A stretch of DNA of 64,000 bases from Bifidobacterium colobi (lineage in GTDB: Bacteria > Actinomycetota > Actinomycetes > Actinomycetales > Bifidobacteriaceae): assembly GCF_018555455.1 (NCBI RefSeq), contig NZ_JAFEJU010000003.1, positions 62,001 to 126,000 on the forward strand, written 5' to 3'. The notes beneath the pieces were generated by a model. The model saw nothing but the letters and a program-made list of their open reading frames with translations. It was not told the DNA's origin and made no database searches. Positions 54,570 through 64,000 of this stretch are shown here, in pieces. Every line of letters begins with the position of its first letter. Position 1 is the stretch's first letter. The translations under genes were made by a program, and so were the position numbers.

Positions 54570-55814
54570 ATGCCCCAGCAGTTATTAAAGCGTCCAACGT
54601 ATATCTCAACAATCGAACCTTATATCGACGCTCCATTAGTGAAGATCCTCACCGGAATCAGGCGCTGCGGGAAATCGACGTTACTTCAGCAAATTGCCGA
54701 GCTCTTGATGCAGCGTAACGTTCCACAGACCAGTATCCTGCGCTACTCTTTTGATTCAATGCAATATGCAGGTTGGGATGCAGCTCAGCTATACCGGCAC
54801 TTGACCAGTGCGCTTCCCACAGACGAATCGCGACAAGATCGCCGGTTTTATTTGTTCCTTGACGAAGTTCAGGAAATAGACGGATGGGAACGTGTTGTTA
54901 ATTCACTGATGGCCGAATGCAATGTGGATATCTACGTCACTGGCTCAAACTCACGAATGATGTCATCGGAAATCTCCACTTACTTAACCGGAAGGTACAT
55001 CGCATTTCGCGTATTCCCGTTATCTTTTAACGAATATCTTCGTTTCATGGCCGCATACGGCATGGATGACAATAGCCAGAACACCCATTATCAACTTGGA
55101 CAGTATATTCGCCATGGCGGTTTCCCAGCTACATGCTTAACCTCATACACAGACGATCAGGTTTACGCCATTGTAAAAGACATTTACAATTCGACTATCT
55201 TTACGGATATCGTTCGCCGCAACAACATTCGTAAGGTCGACCAACTGGAACGTATTGTTCGATACACCTTCGACAACGTTGGGCGCACATTCTCAGCTGC
55301 GACTATCACCAAGTATCTGAAAAGCCAGAACCGCTCCATTGATGGTGAAACCGTCTACTCCTACCTCAAACAGCTCGAGTCAGCGTACATTCTTCATCGA
55401 TGCTCGCGTTATGACCTGGAGGGTAAAGAGATACTGAAGACCCAAGAGAAATTCTATCTAGCCGATTCTTCCCTGAGGTATGCAGTCCTCGGTTATCAAC
55501 CAGATAGCGTCGCCGCAATGCTGGAAAACCTTGTATATCTTGAGCTCCTGCGTCGCGGATGGCAACCATTCGTAGGCAAGATAGGTGAAGCCGAAGTTGA
55601 CTTTATAGCGAAAAAGCAAAACCAAACCATGTATATTCAAATCGCTCAGACACTCGGCAATCCAGATACGCGAAAGCGTGAATATGGCAGATTGCTCAAC
55701 ATACACGACAACTATCCCAAATACGTGTTATGCACCGATGAATATACCGCGGGTGATTATCAGGGCATCACCACCATGCATGTCGCCGACTTCCTCTTGT
55801 CAAAGCGTTGGTAA
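54570..55814 (+). CDS. AAA (AAA_14) ATPase with DUF4143 domain
   Basis: 414 residues: Walker A GIRRCGKST (29-37), Walker B FYLFLDEVQEI, sensor YVTGSNSRM, typical RVFPLSFNEYL, a winged-helix-like middle (NVGRTFSAATITKYLKSQNR), and C-terminal DUF4143 with an Mrr/Holliday-junction nuclease-like end (VGKIGEAEVDFIAKK). Function of this widespread family is unknown; it is often in variable regions. Low GC and at least eight TTA codons contrast with the arg genes on both sides, which suggests transfer. GAGG precedes the ATG. Confidence 0.93.
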   Translation: MPQQLLKRPTYISTIEPYIDAPLVKILTGIRRCGKSTLLQQIAELLMQRNVPQTSILRYSFDSMQYAGWDAAQLYRHLTSALPTDESRQDRRFYLFLDEVQEIDGWERVVNSLMAECNVDIYVTGSNSRMMSSEISTYLTGRYIAFRVFPLSFNEYLRFMAAYGMDDNSQNTHYQLGQYIRHGGFPATCLTSYTDDQVYAIVKDIYNSTIFTDIVRRNNIRKVDQLERIVRYTFDNVGRTFSAATITKYLKSQNRSIDGETVYSYLKQLESAYILHRCSRYDLEGKEILKTQEKFYLADSSLRYAVLGYQPDSVAAMLENLVYLELLRRGWQPFVGKIGEAEVDFIAKKQNQTMYIQIAQTLGNPDTRKREYGRLLNIHDNYPKYVLCTDEYTAGDYQGITTMHVADFLLSKRW

Positions 55815-55822
55815 CAACAAAA

Positions 55823-55853
55823 AAGTCCTCTCTGCACTAGGCAGAGAGGACTT
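55823..55853 (-). terminator. Terminator of argG and the DUF4143 gene
   Basis: Perfect 13-bp stem AAGTCCTCTCTGC (55823-55835) with GCAGAGAGGACTT (55841-55853), followed leftward by TTTTTTG. Between converging genes. Confidence 0.92.
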
Positions 55854-55868
55854 GCAAATCGAAAGGGA

Positions 55869-55914
55869 CTTCCCTTCAGTCAGCTTCGTCGATGGTTCCA
55901 CTCACAGAGGGGAG
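55869..55914 (-). repeat. Three-hairpin intergenic element, diverged copy 3
   Basis: Read leftward, CTCCCCTC...CGACGAAGCTGACTGAAGGG aligns with the core of the other two copies (CTCCCCT, then CGAAAGCGTGACTGAGGGG), but the first hairpin arm is degraded (GAGTGGAACC). Directly downstream of argG. Confidence 0.5.
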
Positions 55915-55928
55915 TCAGAGAGCCGGCA

Positions 55929-57167
55929 TTACTCCACGGTGTTGGTGGGGACTTCGATGCCGTTGCCGAACTTCACGTCGCGGGCTGCGGCCACGCGGGA
56001 CGGCAGGCCGTAGATGTCGATGAAGCCGTTGGAGGACTTGGAATCGAAGCTGTCGCCGGAATCGTAGGTGGCGAGCTTGTAGTCGTACAGCGAGGAGTCG
56101 GAGCGGCGACCGGTCACCACGGCACGGCCACCGTGCAGGGTCATGCGAATCTCACCGGAGACGTACTTCTGGGTGTCTTCGATGAAGGCGTTCAGGGACT
56201 GGGTTGCCGGGGAGAACCACTGCGCATCGTAGACCAGCTCGGCCCAGCGCTTGTCGATATCGCGCTTGATGCGGTGCTGTTCGCGCTCGAGACAGCAGTT
56301 TTCGAGCTCCTGATGGGCGGTGATCAGCGCCACGGCACCCGGAGCCTCGTACAGCTCACGGGACTTGATGCCGACCAGACGATCCTCGATCAGGTCGATA
56401 CGGCCGATGCCCTGGGCGCCGGCGCGACGGTTCATCTCTTCAATGGCCTGCAGCGGGGTCACGTCGCGGCCGTCGATCTTGACCGGAATACCCTGCTTGA
56501 ACTCGATGACCACTTCATCTTCGACCGGCGGGAAGGCCGGATCGTCGGTGTAGGAGTAGCAGTCCTTGGTCGGGCCGTTCCACGGATCCTCAAGGAAGCC
56601 GGTCTCGATGGCGCGGCCCCACACGTTCTGATCGATGGAGTACGGGGACTTCTCGGTCTGGGTGATCGGCAGCTTGTGCTCCTTGGCGAACGCGATTTCC
56701 ACGTCACGGGTCAGCGCAAGGTCACGAATCGGGCTGATGGCCTTCAGGGTCGGATCAATGGCCGCGATGGACACCTCGAAACGAACCTGATCATTGCCCT
56801 TGCCGGTGCAGCCGTGGGAAATGGTGTCGGCGCCGAACTGGTGGGCGGCACGCACGAGGTGCTTGGAGATCAGCGGGCGGGAGATGGCGGAGACCAGCGG
56901 GTACACGCCTTCGTACATGGCGTTGGCCTTGAGGGCCTTCATGCAGTACTCGTTGGCGAACTCGTCGCGGGCGTCCACCACATAGGATTCCACGGCACCG
57001 CAGGCGAGAGCGCGCTGTTTGATGGTTTCGAGGCTTTCGCCGCCCTGACCGACATCGAGGGACACGGCGACAACATCCTTGCCGGTGCGCTCCTTCAGGT
57101 ACGAGATGGCGACGGAGGTATCAAGACCACCGGAATAGGCCAGAACAATGCGCTTGTTATCTGCCAT
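55929..57167 (-). CDS. argG: Argininosuccinate synthase
   Basis: 412 residues: ATP-binding P-loop [28 protein letters not shown], and the C-terminal LTLHGG-like [16 protein letters not shown]. It joins citrulline and aspartate using ATP. Its own ArgR-type operator lies at 57222-57239. AAGGGAACCA precedes the ATG. The argR gene ends 87 bases upstream. Confidence 0.99.
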   Translation of the reverse strand: MADNKRIVLAYSGGLDTSVAISYLKERTGKDVVAVSLDVGQGGESLETIKQRALACGAVESYVVDARDEFANEYCMKALKANAMYEGVYPLVSAISRPLISKHLVRAAHQFGADTISHGCTGKGNDQVRFEVSIAAIDPTLKAISPIRDLALTRDVEIAFAKEHKLPITQTEKSPYSIDQNVWGRAIETGFLEDPWNGPTKDCYSYTDDPAFPPVEDEVVIEFKQGIPVKIDGRDVTPLQAIEEMNRRAGAQGIGRIDLIEDRLVGIKSRELYEAPGAVALITAHQELENCCLEREQHRIKRDIDKRWAELVYDAQWFSPATQSLNAFIEDTQKYVSGEIRMTLHGGRAVVTGRRSDSSLYDYKLATYDSGDSFDSKSSNGFIDIYGLPSRVAAARDVKFGNGIEVPTNTVE

Positions 57168-57221
57168 TGGTTCCCTTTCCTAAACAATCAAAAACAAACT
57201 GAGTGTAATTATATACAGAGC

Positions 57222-57239
57222 TATGCATATTTATGCATG
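57222..57239. promoter_or_regulatory. ArgR operator (ARG box) upstream of argG
   Basis: TATGCATA-TT-TATGCATG, an inverted TATGCATA pair almost identical to the argC operator at 63397-63416, 55 bases before the argG ATG. Matches the actinobacterial ARG-box type (TGCAT half-sites). Confidence 0.85.
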
Positions 57240-57253
57240 GGCGTGTTGGGGGA

Positions 57254-57769
57254 TTATTTGGAGGCGAGGGCCAGAAGCCAGTCGGCGCGGGCTGCGGCGG
57301 TGTCGTCATCCGTGCAGATCACCAGCACCGTATCATCGCCGGCAATGGTACCGAGCACACCGTCGATTGGCTGCTTATCCACCACCGAAGCCACATATTG
57401 CGCCGCACCGGAAGGCGTATGCACCACAATAAGATTGCGCGCGGAGGCCACCGAAGTCACCAACCCGCTCAATACGCGAGCCATCTGGGCTTCGGACCGC
57501 TCCCCCACCACGGTTTCCCCCTCGCCGGCGGCGGAACCATGTTCAACCGTGTACGCCACGGTGCCATCCTTGAGACGCGTTTTCACGGCATGCATCTCGT
57601 CCAAATCGCGGCTCAGTGTTGCCTGAGTCACCACAATGCCCTCATCAATCAGGATTCTGGACAACTGTGATTGCGATGTGACGATATGCGTAGCCAGCGC
57701 CTGCTCGATGGCACTGAGGCGAGCGGCCCTGGTAGCGGGCCGCTGCAGGGACGGAGAGGATTCGCTCAT
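57254..57769 (-). CDS. argR: Arginine repressor
   Basis: 171 residues: N-terminal winged helix ([37 protein letters not shown]) and C-terminal arginine-binding/hexamerisation domain with [16 protein letters not shown]. It binds ARG boxes with arginine as corepressor. The ATG at 57769 overlaps the argF stop by 4 bases (ATGA). Being inside the arg operon, it should repress its own synthesis. Confidence 0.97.
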   Translation of the reverse strand: MSESSPSLQRPATRAARLSAIEQALATHIVTSQSQLSRILIDEGIVVTQATLSRDLDEMHAVKTRLKDGTVAYTVEHGSAAGEGETVVGERSEAQMARVLSGLVTSVASARNLIVVHTPSGAAQYVASVVDKQPIDGVLGTIAGDDTVLVICTDDDTAAARADWLLALASK

Positions 57770-58731
57770 GCCAGCAGGCTTTCGTCTCCACGAGCCTTGC
57801 CGGCGAGCCATGTCATCAGCGCTTTCTGGGCGTGCAGACGGTTCTCGGCCTCATCCCACACCACGGACTGCGGGCCGTCGATCACCTCGGCGGTGACTTC
57901 CTTGCCGCGGTAGGCGGGCAGGCAGTGCTGGAACAGCGCGTCCGGCTTGGCGAGCGCCATGAGCTCGGTGTTGACCTGATAGTTCCAGAACGGCTTGGAG
58001 CGAATGGCGTATTCGGCTTCCTCACCCATGGAAACCCAGGTGTCGGTGAACACGCAGTCGGCATCCTTCACGGCTTCCTTGGCATCGGTGGTCACCAGAA
58101 TGGAGCCGCCGTTTTCCGCGGCGATACGCTCGGCATCGGCCACAATGTCCGGACGGGGCAGATAGCCCTGCGGACCGGCAACGCGCACGTTCATGCCTGC
58201 CACGGCACCGCCGAGCAGGTAGGAGTTGGACATGTTGTTGGCGGCATCACCCACGTAGGCGATGGTCTGGTTCTTCAGGTTTTCCACGCCGCCGCGGTGT
58301 TCGGCGATGGTCTGGAAGTCCGCCAAAATCTGGCAGGGGTGGAAGTCGTCGGTCAGGGCGTTGATCACCGGATGGGTGGAGTACTTGGCCATCTCCTCCA
58401 CGCGATCCTGGCCGAAGGTGCGCCATACCACGCCGAATGCCATGCGGTCGAGTACGCGTGCGGTATCGGCCACCGGCTCGCCGCGGCCCAGCTGGGAACC
58501 GGACTTGTCGATAACGAGCGGGTAGCCGCCCAATTCGGCGACGCCGATGGAGAAGCTGGAGCGGGTGCGGGTGGACGGCTTGTCGAACAGTACGGCGACG
58601 GCCTGTGGGCCGGCGAACGGCTGCTTGTAGAAGCGGTCATGGTGGAACTTGATCGCCAGTTCCAGCACCTGCTTCTGTTCCTCATGGTTGAGATCATCGT
58701 CGCGCAGCATGTGGCGAAGTTCGGGGGTCAT
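57766..58731 (-). CDS. argF: Ornithine carbamoyltransferase
   Basis: 321 residues: carbamoyl-phosphate motif [23 protein letters not shown] (HPxQ-type segment), and the HCLPA ornithine-site motif near the end. It makes citrulline. I use MTPELRHML at 58731 because GAAGGAG is 6-7 bases upstream; a GTG at 58746 would include that site in the coding sequence. Confidence 0.97.
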   Translation of the reverse strand: MTPELRHMLRDDDLNHEEQKQVLELAIKFHHDRFYKQPFAGPQAVAVLFDKPSTRTRSSFSIGVAELGGYPLVIDKSGSQLGRGEPVADTARVLDRMAFGVVWRTFGQDRVEEMAKYSTHPVINALTDDFHPCQILADFQTIAEHRGGVENLKNQTIAYVGDAANNMSNSYLLGGAVAGMNVRVAGPQGYLPRPDIVADAERIAAENGGSILVTTDAKEAVKDADCVFTDTWVSMGEEAEYAIRSKPFWNYQVNTELMALAKPDALFQHCLPAYRGKEVTAEVIDGPQSVVWDEAENRLHAQKALMTWLAGKARGDESLLA

Positions 58732-58761
58732 AGTGGTCTCCTTCACAGTAACTTAACGTAT

Positions 58762-60057
58762 TCAGTCGTTGGGCAGGTCGTTGGGAACGCTCTTCAACAC
58801 GGCCAGAGCTTGGTCCACGTCTTCGGCAGTGACGATCAGCGGCGGCGCGAAGCGCAGGGCATCCGGTGCTACGGCGTTGACGATCAGTCCGTGTTCGAGG
58901 CAGTAGTTCATCACCGCATGAGCGCACGGATGCTTGAGCTCCACGGCATCGAGCAAGCCGCTGCCGCGTACGGATACGTAGAGCGGATTGCCGGTGGCCA
59001 TGATGCCGTCGCGCAGCTGCTTGCCGCGTTCTTCGGCGTTGGCCACAAGGTTCTCATCCTCAATCACACCGATGGTGGCGAGGCCTGCCGCGGCACCCAA
59101 TGGATTGCCGGCGAACGTGGAACCGTGGGAGCCCGGGGTGAATAGCGAAGCGAGTTTGGCGCCGAAAGCGATCATGCCGCCCATCGGGAAGCCACCGGCC
59201 ACACCCTTGGCGAACGTGATCATATCCGGGGCCACACCGCCGGAAAGCTCCTCGTTCTGGAAGGCGAACCAGGACCCGGTACGGCCCATGCCGGTCTGGA
59301 CTTCGTCGATGATGAGCAGGGCGTGATTAATGTCGCACATCTCGCGCACGAACTTCACGTAATCCGCGCCCAACGGCTTGACGCCCGCCTCACCCTGAAT
59401 CAGCTCAAGAATCACCGCAGCCACCGGCCCCTTGCCGTAATGGCCGAGACCGGTCTGGGCAAACGCATCATGCAGAGCGTATTTGTCGCCCGGGCGCACG
59501 AATTCAATGTTCGGCACCAGCGGATCGTACGGCTTGCGAATGTTCGGCTTCCAAGTTGCGGAGAGCGCACCCATCGTACGGCCGTGGAATCCTTGGGTCA
59601 TCGCGATGATTCGCGCAGGCTTGCCGCCGACCGACGGCAGCGCGCCAGGCAGCGTACGGCCATACAGTTTGGCGAGCTTCAACGCAGCCTCATTGCCTTC
59701 AGCACCGGAATTGCCGAAGTACACTTTGGAGCCTTCAGGAGCACCGGCCAGCTTCACCAGTTTGGCGGCGAGTTCGATCTGCGGTTCGGATGCGAAGTAA
59801 TTGCTGATATGAGCCATCTTGCCGGCCTGATCGGCAACGGCCTTGACCCACTTCGGGTGTGCGTAACCGAGCGAGTTGACGGCGATGCCCGCCAGGAAGT
59901 CGAGGTATTCATTGCCATCGACATCCCAGAGATGAGCACCTTCGCCGTGATCCATCACACGCAGCGGCGTACCGAATACGTTCATATGAACCTGGGCGTA
60001 CTCCCCCAGCCATTTGCTGTCTTCGGCGCCCAACGTTTCCTTATGCTCAGTAGCCAT
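58762..60057 (-). CDS. argD: Acetylornithine aminotransferase
   Basis: 431 residues, class III PLP aminotransferase: [38 protein letters not shown], and the PLP lysine in [15 protein letters not shown]. It converts N-acetylglutamate semialdehyde to N-acetylornithine. It overlaps argB by 11 bases; AGGAACTCCTC-type ribosome signals lie upstream within argB (GAGGAGTTCCT). Confidence 0.97.
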   Translation of the reverse strand: MATEHKETLGAEDSKWLGEYAQVHMNVFGTPLRVMDHGEGAHLWDVDGNEYLDFLAGIAVNSLGYAHPKWVKAVADQAGKMAHISNYFASEPQIELAAKLVKLAGAPEGSKVYFGNSGAEGNEAALKLAKLYGRTLPGALPSVGGKPARIIAMTQGFHGRTMGALSATWKPNIRKPYDPLVPNIEFVRPGDKYALHDAFAQTGLGHYGKGPVAAVILELIQGEAGVKPLGADYVKFVREMCDINHALLIIDEVQTGMGRTGSWFAFQNEELSGGVAPDMITFAKGVAGGFPMGGMIAFGAKLASLFTPGSHGSTFAGNPLGAAAGLATIGVIEDENLVANAEERGKQLRDGIMATGNPLYVSVRGSGLLDAVELKHPCAHAVMNYCLEHGLIVNAVAPDALRFAPPLIVTAEDVDQALAVLKSVPNDLPND

Positions 60058-61003
60058 AGGAACTCCTCATTTCCAGTCCGTCCTCAGGCACGACCATGGT
60101 GCCGATACCTGCGGAAGTGAATATCTCGTTCAAGATGGAGTGCGGTTTGCGACCGTCGATGATGTGGGCCTGCGGCACACCGCCGTCGATGGCACGCACG
60201 CAGGCTTCCATCTTCGGGCGCATGCCGGATTCCAGATCCGGCAGCATATCGCGCAGATTCTCCACGCCGATGCGTCCGATCAGCGAATTCTTGTCCGGCC
60301 AGTCGGCGTAAAGGCCGTCCACGTCCGTAAGAATCACCAGCTTGTGGGCGCCCACTGCGGCGGCAAGTGCGGCTGCGGCCGAGTCGGCGTTCACATTGAG
60401 CACTTCGGTGGCGTCCTCTTCGTTCGGCGCCACGGACGAAACCACGGGGATTCGGCCAGCGGCAACCAGATCCTCCACAGCGGACGCGTCGACGGACACC
60501 ACATCGCCCACCAGACCGATATCAGTAGGCGTGCCGTCGATAACCGGCTTGCGCTGGGTGGCGGAGAACAGGCCGCCATCCTCTCCGGAAAGGCCGACGG
60601 CGAGCGGACCATGGGCATTGATCAGGCCCACCAATTCGCGCGATACCTTGCCGGTCAACACCATGCGAACCACGTCCATGGCTTCCGGAGTGGTAACGCG
60701 CAGACCGCCCTTGAATTCGGATTTGATGCCCAGAGCCTTCAGCATCTGGGAAATCTGCGGACCGCCGCCATGCACCACGATGGGATGAATGCCCACCTGA
60801 CGCAGGAACACCATGTCTTCAGCGAAGCACTGCTTCAAATGCTCATCCACCATCGCATTGCCGCCATACTTGACCACAATGCGCTGGCCTGCGAACTCCT
60901 CCAACCATGGCAGCGCCTCAATCAGCACTTCCGCTTTCTGATCGGCGCGCAGGTCGGTATGCACGTCAAAATGGAACCCAGGTCCCTTTAATTCAGTTGA
61001 CAA
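60047..61003 (-). CDS. argB: Acetylglutamate kinase
   Basis: 318 residues: [52 protein letters not shown] and [11 protein letters not shown]. It phosphorylates N-acetylglutamate; the N-terminal helix suggests the arginine-inhibited hexameric form. It starts with TTG at 61003 after AAAAGAGAACAA. The 72-base gap to argJ holds two hairpins (61023-61047 and 61057-61071). Confidence 0.97.
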   Translation of the reverse strand: MSTELKGPGFHFDVHTDLRADQKAEVLIEALPWLEEFAGQRIVVKYGGNAMVDEHLKQCFAEDMVFLRQVGIHPIVVHGGGPQISQMLKALGIKSEFKGGLRVTTPEAMDVVRMVLTGKVSRELVGLINAHGPLAVGLSGEDGGLFSATQRKPVIDGTPTDIGLVGDVVSVDASAVEDLVAAGRIPVVSSVAPNEEDATEVLNVNADSAAAALAAAVGAHKLVILTDVDGLYADWPDKNSLIGRIGVENLRDMLPDLESGMRPKMEACVRAIDGGVPQAHIIDGRKPHSILNEIFTSAGIGTMVVPEDGLEMRSSYGY

Positions 61004-61022
61004 TTGTTCTCTTTTCTGCGAT

Positions 61023-61071
61023 GCCGCCGGGCGCTTTCGCTGGCGGCTGCCATCACCAGTCCGCTGGACTG
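61023..61071. other. Two hairpins in the argJ-argB gap
   Basis: GCCGCC...GGCGGC (61023-61047) and CAGTCC-GCT-GGACTG (61057-61071). Neither has a T-run, so they are more likely transcript-stabilising or remnants than terminators. Confidence 0.45.
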
Positions 61072-61075
61072 CAGG

Positions 61076-62251
61076 TCAGCTTTCGTAATCGGCATTGATG
61101 TGCACGTATTCATGGGTCAGGTCGTCGGTCCAGACGGTGGCTGCAGCATCTGAACCAGTGTTCAGGTCGATGTCGATGTGCACTTCACGCGGGGTCATGT
61201 CGACTTCGCTGCGGTCGCGTCCGGCACCGCCGTTCTCACAGATGCGCACGCCATTCACATCCACGGTAACCTTGTCGGAATCGTACGGGGCCACTGCTTC
61301 AGGTACGGTGCCCAGCGAGCTCACAATGCGACCCCAGTTCGGATCGTTACCGGAGATCGCGCACTTGAGCAGGTTGGATGCGGCGACGGCGCGGCCGCAC
61401 GCCAAGGCGGCCTCCTCGCTGGTGGCACCGGTCACAGTGATGCGGATGTCATGCGATGCGCCCTCACCATCACCGATGATCTGGCGGGACAAGCTAGAGC
61501 AGGCTTCGCGCACCAACTTGTTGAATTCATCCTTGTCCGGTTCGATACCGGAGGCACCGGAGGCAAGCAGCAGCACCGTATCGTTGGTGGACATGCAACC
61601 GTCCACATCGATGCGGTTGAAGGAATGCTCGGCGGCCACGGTGAGTGCAGCCTGCAATTGGCCGGCGGATACCACGGCGTCAGTGGTGATGACGCACAGC
61701 ATGGTGGCCAGCTGCGGGGCGATCATGCCGGAACCCTTGACCATGCCGCCGATCTTCCAGCCGTTGGAACCGGTCAGTTCAACCGTCTTGGGCTTGGTAT
61801 CGGTGGTCATGATGGCGTGGGAGGCATCGACACCGGCTTCAGCAGTGCTGTCCAACGCCGCGTATGCCTTGGCGGCACCGTCGAGTACATGGTCGAGCGG
61901 CAGCAGCTCGCCGATAAGGCCGGTGGAGCAGACCGCCACATCGTCGGCCTTGATACCAGCCAGTTCGGCCACCTTTTCCGCGGTGGCCTTGGACTGCGCG
62001 TAGCCTTCCTCGCCGGTGCAGGCATTGGCGCCGCCGGAGTTCAGGATCACGGCCTTGACATGGCCATCGGCAACGATCTTGCGGCTCCACTGAACCGGTG
62101 CCGCACAAAAACGGTTCGAGGTGAATACGCCCGCCGCGGCGTCCAACGGACCATTGTTGACCACCAGGGCCAGATCCTTTTTGCCTTCGACTGCGGAAAT
62201 CCCAGCTTCAACGCCGGCAGCGGTGAAGCCTTGTGCGAATGTGACGCTCAC
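61076..62251 (-). CDS. argJ: Bifunctional ornithine acetyltransferase/N-acetylglutamate synthase
   Basis: 391 residues: LNSGGANACTGEEGYAQ, KGSGMIAPQLATMLCVITT with the self-cleavage site Ala182-Thr183, and DPNWGRI. The precursor splits into alpha and beta chains with Thr183 as nucleophile. It recycles the acetyl group from acetylornithine to glutamate; no argA is seen, consistent with the cyclic pathway. It overlaps argC by 4 bases. Confidence 0.98.
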   Translation of the reverse strand: MSVTFAQGFTAAGVEAGISAVEGKKDLALVVNNGPLDAAAGVFTSNRFCAAPVQWSRKIVADGHVKAVILNSGGANACTGEEGYAQSKATAEKVAELAGIKADDVAVCSTGLIGELLPLDHVLDGAAKAYAALDSTAEAGVDASHAIMTTDTKPKTVELTGSNGWKIGGMVKGSGMIAPQLATMLCVITTDAVVSAGQLQAALTVAAEHSFNRIDVDGCMSTNDTVLLLASGASGIEPDKDEFNKLVREACSSLSRQIIGDGEGASHDIRITVTGATSEEAALACGRAVAASNLLKCAISGNDPNWGRIVSSLGTVPEAVAPYDSDKVTVDVNGVRICENGGAGRDRSEVDMTPREVHIDIDLNTGSDAAATVWTDDLTHEYVHINADYES

Positions 62252-63342
62252 GGTGCTACTCCAATCTTGGTCAGGCCTGCATCCTCAGGCAGGCCCAGTG
62301 CAACATTCAGTGACTGTACCGCTTGACCGGCTGTACCGCGGTTGAGGTTATCAATAGCTGAAAATGCATAAAGACGCTGCGACTTGCGGTCGACCGCCAC
62401 TTGCAGATGTGCGGCGTTGGAACCGATCACGTTGCCGGTGGCCGGCAGCATGCCTTCGGGCAGCAGCACCATAAAGTCCTGTCCCTCATACGCCTTGGCC
62501 CATACGGCGCGAATCTCCTCATCGCTCATGGCCAGCGCCTTCTCGCTCATGTGCGCGGACACGGTGGCCAGAATCCCGCGGGACATCGGCGCGAGCACCG
62601 GCGTGAAGCCGAGGGTGAATTCATTGGCCGCAGCGGCGCTTTTGCCCGCGGCGTGGGCGAAGTTCTGCAGGATTTCGGGAATATGGCGATGCGTGCCGCC
62701 TACGCCATACGGCAGCGCGGACTGCAATGCCTCGGATGCGAGCAGATTGGTGCGCTTCAGATTCTTGCCCGCGCCGGAGTAGCCGACCACCAGATCAGCC
62801 ACAATGTCCTTCGGCTCAATCAGTCCTTCGGCGATGCCCGGTTGCAGGGCCAGGGTGGTGGCGGTCACGTTGCATCCAGGGCCTGCGATGCGCTTGGTGC
62901 CAGGCAAAGCCGTGCGCTGACGGGTGTATTCGCCGGCATCGTTCTTGCCGGTGATGAGCTCAGGCATGCCATAGGTCCAATGCTCGTAGAAGTCGCCACC
63001 GTAGAACTCGTCCCAGGCGCTCTTCTCCTCAAGGCGATGATCGGCACCCAGATCCACGACCACCGCATTGGGGTCGAGCTGAGAGGCAAGCTTGCCGGAC
63101 GCGCCGTGCGGCAAGGCGAGAATGATCACATCATGGCCGTTCAACACTTCCGGCGTGGTGTCTTCCACGGTAAGCCCCGCGAGTTGGGGAATGTGCGGCA
63201 TGTGCTTGGCCATCGAATCGCCGACCGAGGAATGGCCAGCCACGCATGTGATTTCGAAGTCGGGGTGGGTGGCAAGAATGCGCAGCGCCTCACCGCCGGC
63301 GTATCCGGTGGCACCAGCCACGGCCACTGAATATTTTGGCAT
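62248..63342 (-). CDS. argC: N-acetyl-gamma-glutamyl-phosphate reductase
   Basis: About 364 residues: NADP-binding VAGATGYAGGEALRIL and the catalytic cysteine in IAGPGCNVTATTLAL, ending GTAGQAVQSLNVALGLPE. It is the first gene of the arg operon. I use MPKYSVAV at 63342, with AAGAG 6 bases upstream; extension to 63414 would cross the ArgR operator. Confidence 0.97.
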   Translation of the reverse strand: MPKYSVAVAGATGYAGGEALRILATHPDFEITCVAGHSSVGDSMAKHMPHIPQLAGLTVEDTTPEVLNGHDVIILALPHGASGKLASQLDPNAVVVDLGADHRLEEKSAWDEFYGGDFYEHWTYGMPELITGKNDAGEYTRQRTALPGTKRIAGPGCNVTATTLALQPGIAEGLIEPKDIVADLVVGYSGAGKNLKRTNLLASEALQSALPYGVGGTHRHIPEILQNFAHAAGKSAAAANEFTLGFTPVLAPMSRGILATVSAHMSEKALAMSDEEIRAVWAKAYEGQDFMVLLPEGMLPATGNVIGSNAAHLQVAVDRKSQRLYAFSAIDNLNRGTAGQAVQSLNVALGLPEDAGLTKIGVAP

Positions 63343-63375
63343 ACTCATCTCTTTTCCATTGGTAGAACTGCAATG

Positions 63376-63416
63376 AGTATACATGATTATGCAAACATAT
63401 GCATAGTTATGCATAT
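63376..63416 (-). promoter_or_regulatory. argC promoter with ArgR operator
   Basis: A perfect inverted repeat ATATGCATA-GT-TATGCATAT (63397-63416) and a half-site ATTATGCA (63387-63394). Read leftward, a -10 TATACT lies at 63381-63376, so the operator covers the -35 region: a standard repression geometry. Controls argCJBDFR. Confidence 0.88.
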
Positions 63417-63550
63417 GGTGTGTTGGATGGCTGGCGGTCGCACAACAGGAAAGCCCCTCCTCGAATCATCGCCGTTCACAGTGAAACGAACAAGCGCGAT
63501 TCGAAAAGAGGCTTCACGGGCGACACGAACTGCGACCTACGCAGCCAGCG

Positions 63551-64000
63551 CTATGCGGAGATGGAATCTCCGGAGGCACCGGAACCTGAGCCATTGCCGC
63601 CCATCAGCTGCTGCAATGCTTCCTGATACAAGGTGGTGGCATCGTATCCGTTCACCATCATCCACAGCACGGCCAACGTGTACAGCACATTGAGCACCAC
63701 GGCCGCCACGGCAAGACCGAAGCCTTTCATATGGAAGGTGCGCGTACGCCACATGGCAACGCCACCCATCAGCGCGGACAGCACCGGCACTGGGAAGAAC
63801 ACCGCCAGTATAAACGAGATGATCGCGTACGAATCCCAATGCCCGTACAGCGGATTCTGATTGGGATCGTTCAGGTCGATACCGTTGTAGTAATGCGGCT
63901 GATGCGGGGGTTGTGGCGATCCCGCGCGACCAGTGCCCGGCTGCTGACCGCCGTTCTGCCAGCCGGCACCATACGGCTGCCCTTGAGCGCCTGGATACAT
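63551..64000 (-). CDS. DUF4190-like membrane protein, possibly incomplete at the window edge
   Basis: 149 residues visible: a Gly/Gln/Pro-rich disordered N-terminus (MYPGAQGQPYGAGWQNGG), then two hydrophobic segments (YAIISFILAVFFPVPVLSAL and GFGLAVAAVVLNVLYTLAVL) separated by GGVAMWRTRTFHMKG, the DUF4190 pattern. The tail is Gly/Ser-rich. The ATG is exactly at the window end, so the true start may be further upstream. Function unknown. Confidence 0.75.
   Translation of the reverse strand: MYPGAQGQPYGAGWQNGGQQPGTGRAGSPQPPHQPHYYNGIDLNDPNQNPLYGHWDSYAIISFILAVFFPVPVLSALMGGVAMWRTRTFHMKGFGLAVAAVVLNVLYTLAVLWMMVNGYDATTLYQEALQQLMGGNGSGSGASGDSISA

Noticed and set aside
56133..57626. 497-codon open frame antisense to argG and argR
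   Set aside because: Spans two real genes and an ArgR operator; no coherent domain.

Overview
The window is a continuous piece of a high-GC Gram-positive (actinobacterial) chromosome. It is almost certainly Bifidobacterium, most likely of the B. longum/B. breve type. The evidence is a WhiB-type Fe-S regulator, a PdtaS-like sensor kinase, UPF0182 and DUF501 proteins, the tyrS-TPR-HAD-tlyA-nadK-recN neighbourhood typical of Actinobacteria, a GH42 beta-galactosidase, and a LacI-type palindrome upstream of enolase resembling the bifidobacterial AraQ operator. Species level is inference. There are no rRNA genes, CRISPR arrays, transposases or phage genes.

Layout. 1-3.6 kb: whiB-like gene, sensor kinase, hemolysin III homolog, greA. 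3.6-6.2 kb: FKBP isomerase and a membrane protein-sdaA pair. 6.5 kb: tRNA-Leu(UAA). 6.6-10.2 kb: eno, divIC-like, DUF501 and ppx, all leftward. 10.4-15.1 kb: aldo/keto reductase, then a GH42 beta-galactosidase translationally coupled to a family-5 solute-binding lipoprotein. 15.4-23.5 kb: UPF0182, GNAT, pth and mfd, leftward. 23.6-30.7 kb: GH3 hexosaminidase (rightward); proA-hypothetical-nadD and glyA (leftward); thrC (rightward). 30.8-32.6 kb: an accessory AlbA-type regulator. 32.6-35.4 kb: YtrA-type GntR regulator with an ABC exporter. 35.6-36.2 kb: GNAT. 36.3-48.3 kb: tyrS, a disordered TPR protein, HAD-IIA phosphatase, a 49-residue protein, tlyA, nadK, recN and HAD, all leftward, with a rightward block of two Ktr/Trk potassium genes and a beta-helical protein between tlyA and nadK. 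48.4-50.3 kb: membrane protein, HD protein and rhodanese. 50.4-52.7 kb: thiS-thiG-thiF under a TPP riboswitch with a visible attenuator. 52.8-63.3 kb: arginine biosynthesis argC-J-B-D-F-R, then argG and argH, leftward, with ArgR-type operators at argC and argG. A rightward DUF4143 ATPase sits between argG and argH. 63.55-64 kb: a DUF4190-like membrane protein cut or possibly cut by the window end.

Most of the window is core metabolism and information processing. The accessory signals are the DUF4143 ATPase, the AlbA regulator with its TTTGATATG repeats, the GH42/binding-protein pair bracketed by two matching long hairpins, the potassium/beta-helix block, and a family of small three-hairpin intergenic elements present three times. 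I found no clear multi-gene novel defence or mobile system. The best candidates for undescribed biology are the disordered RD-rich TPR protein, the repeat elements, and the binding-protein/beta-galactosidase unit without a visible permease.
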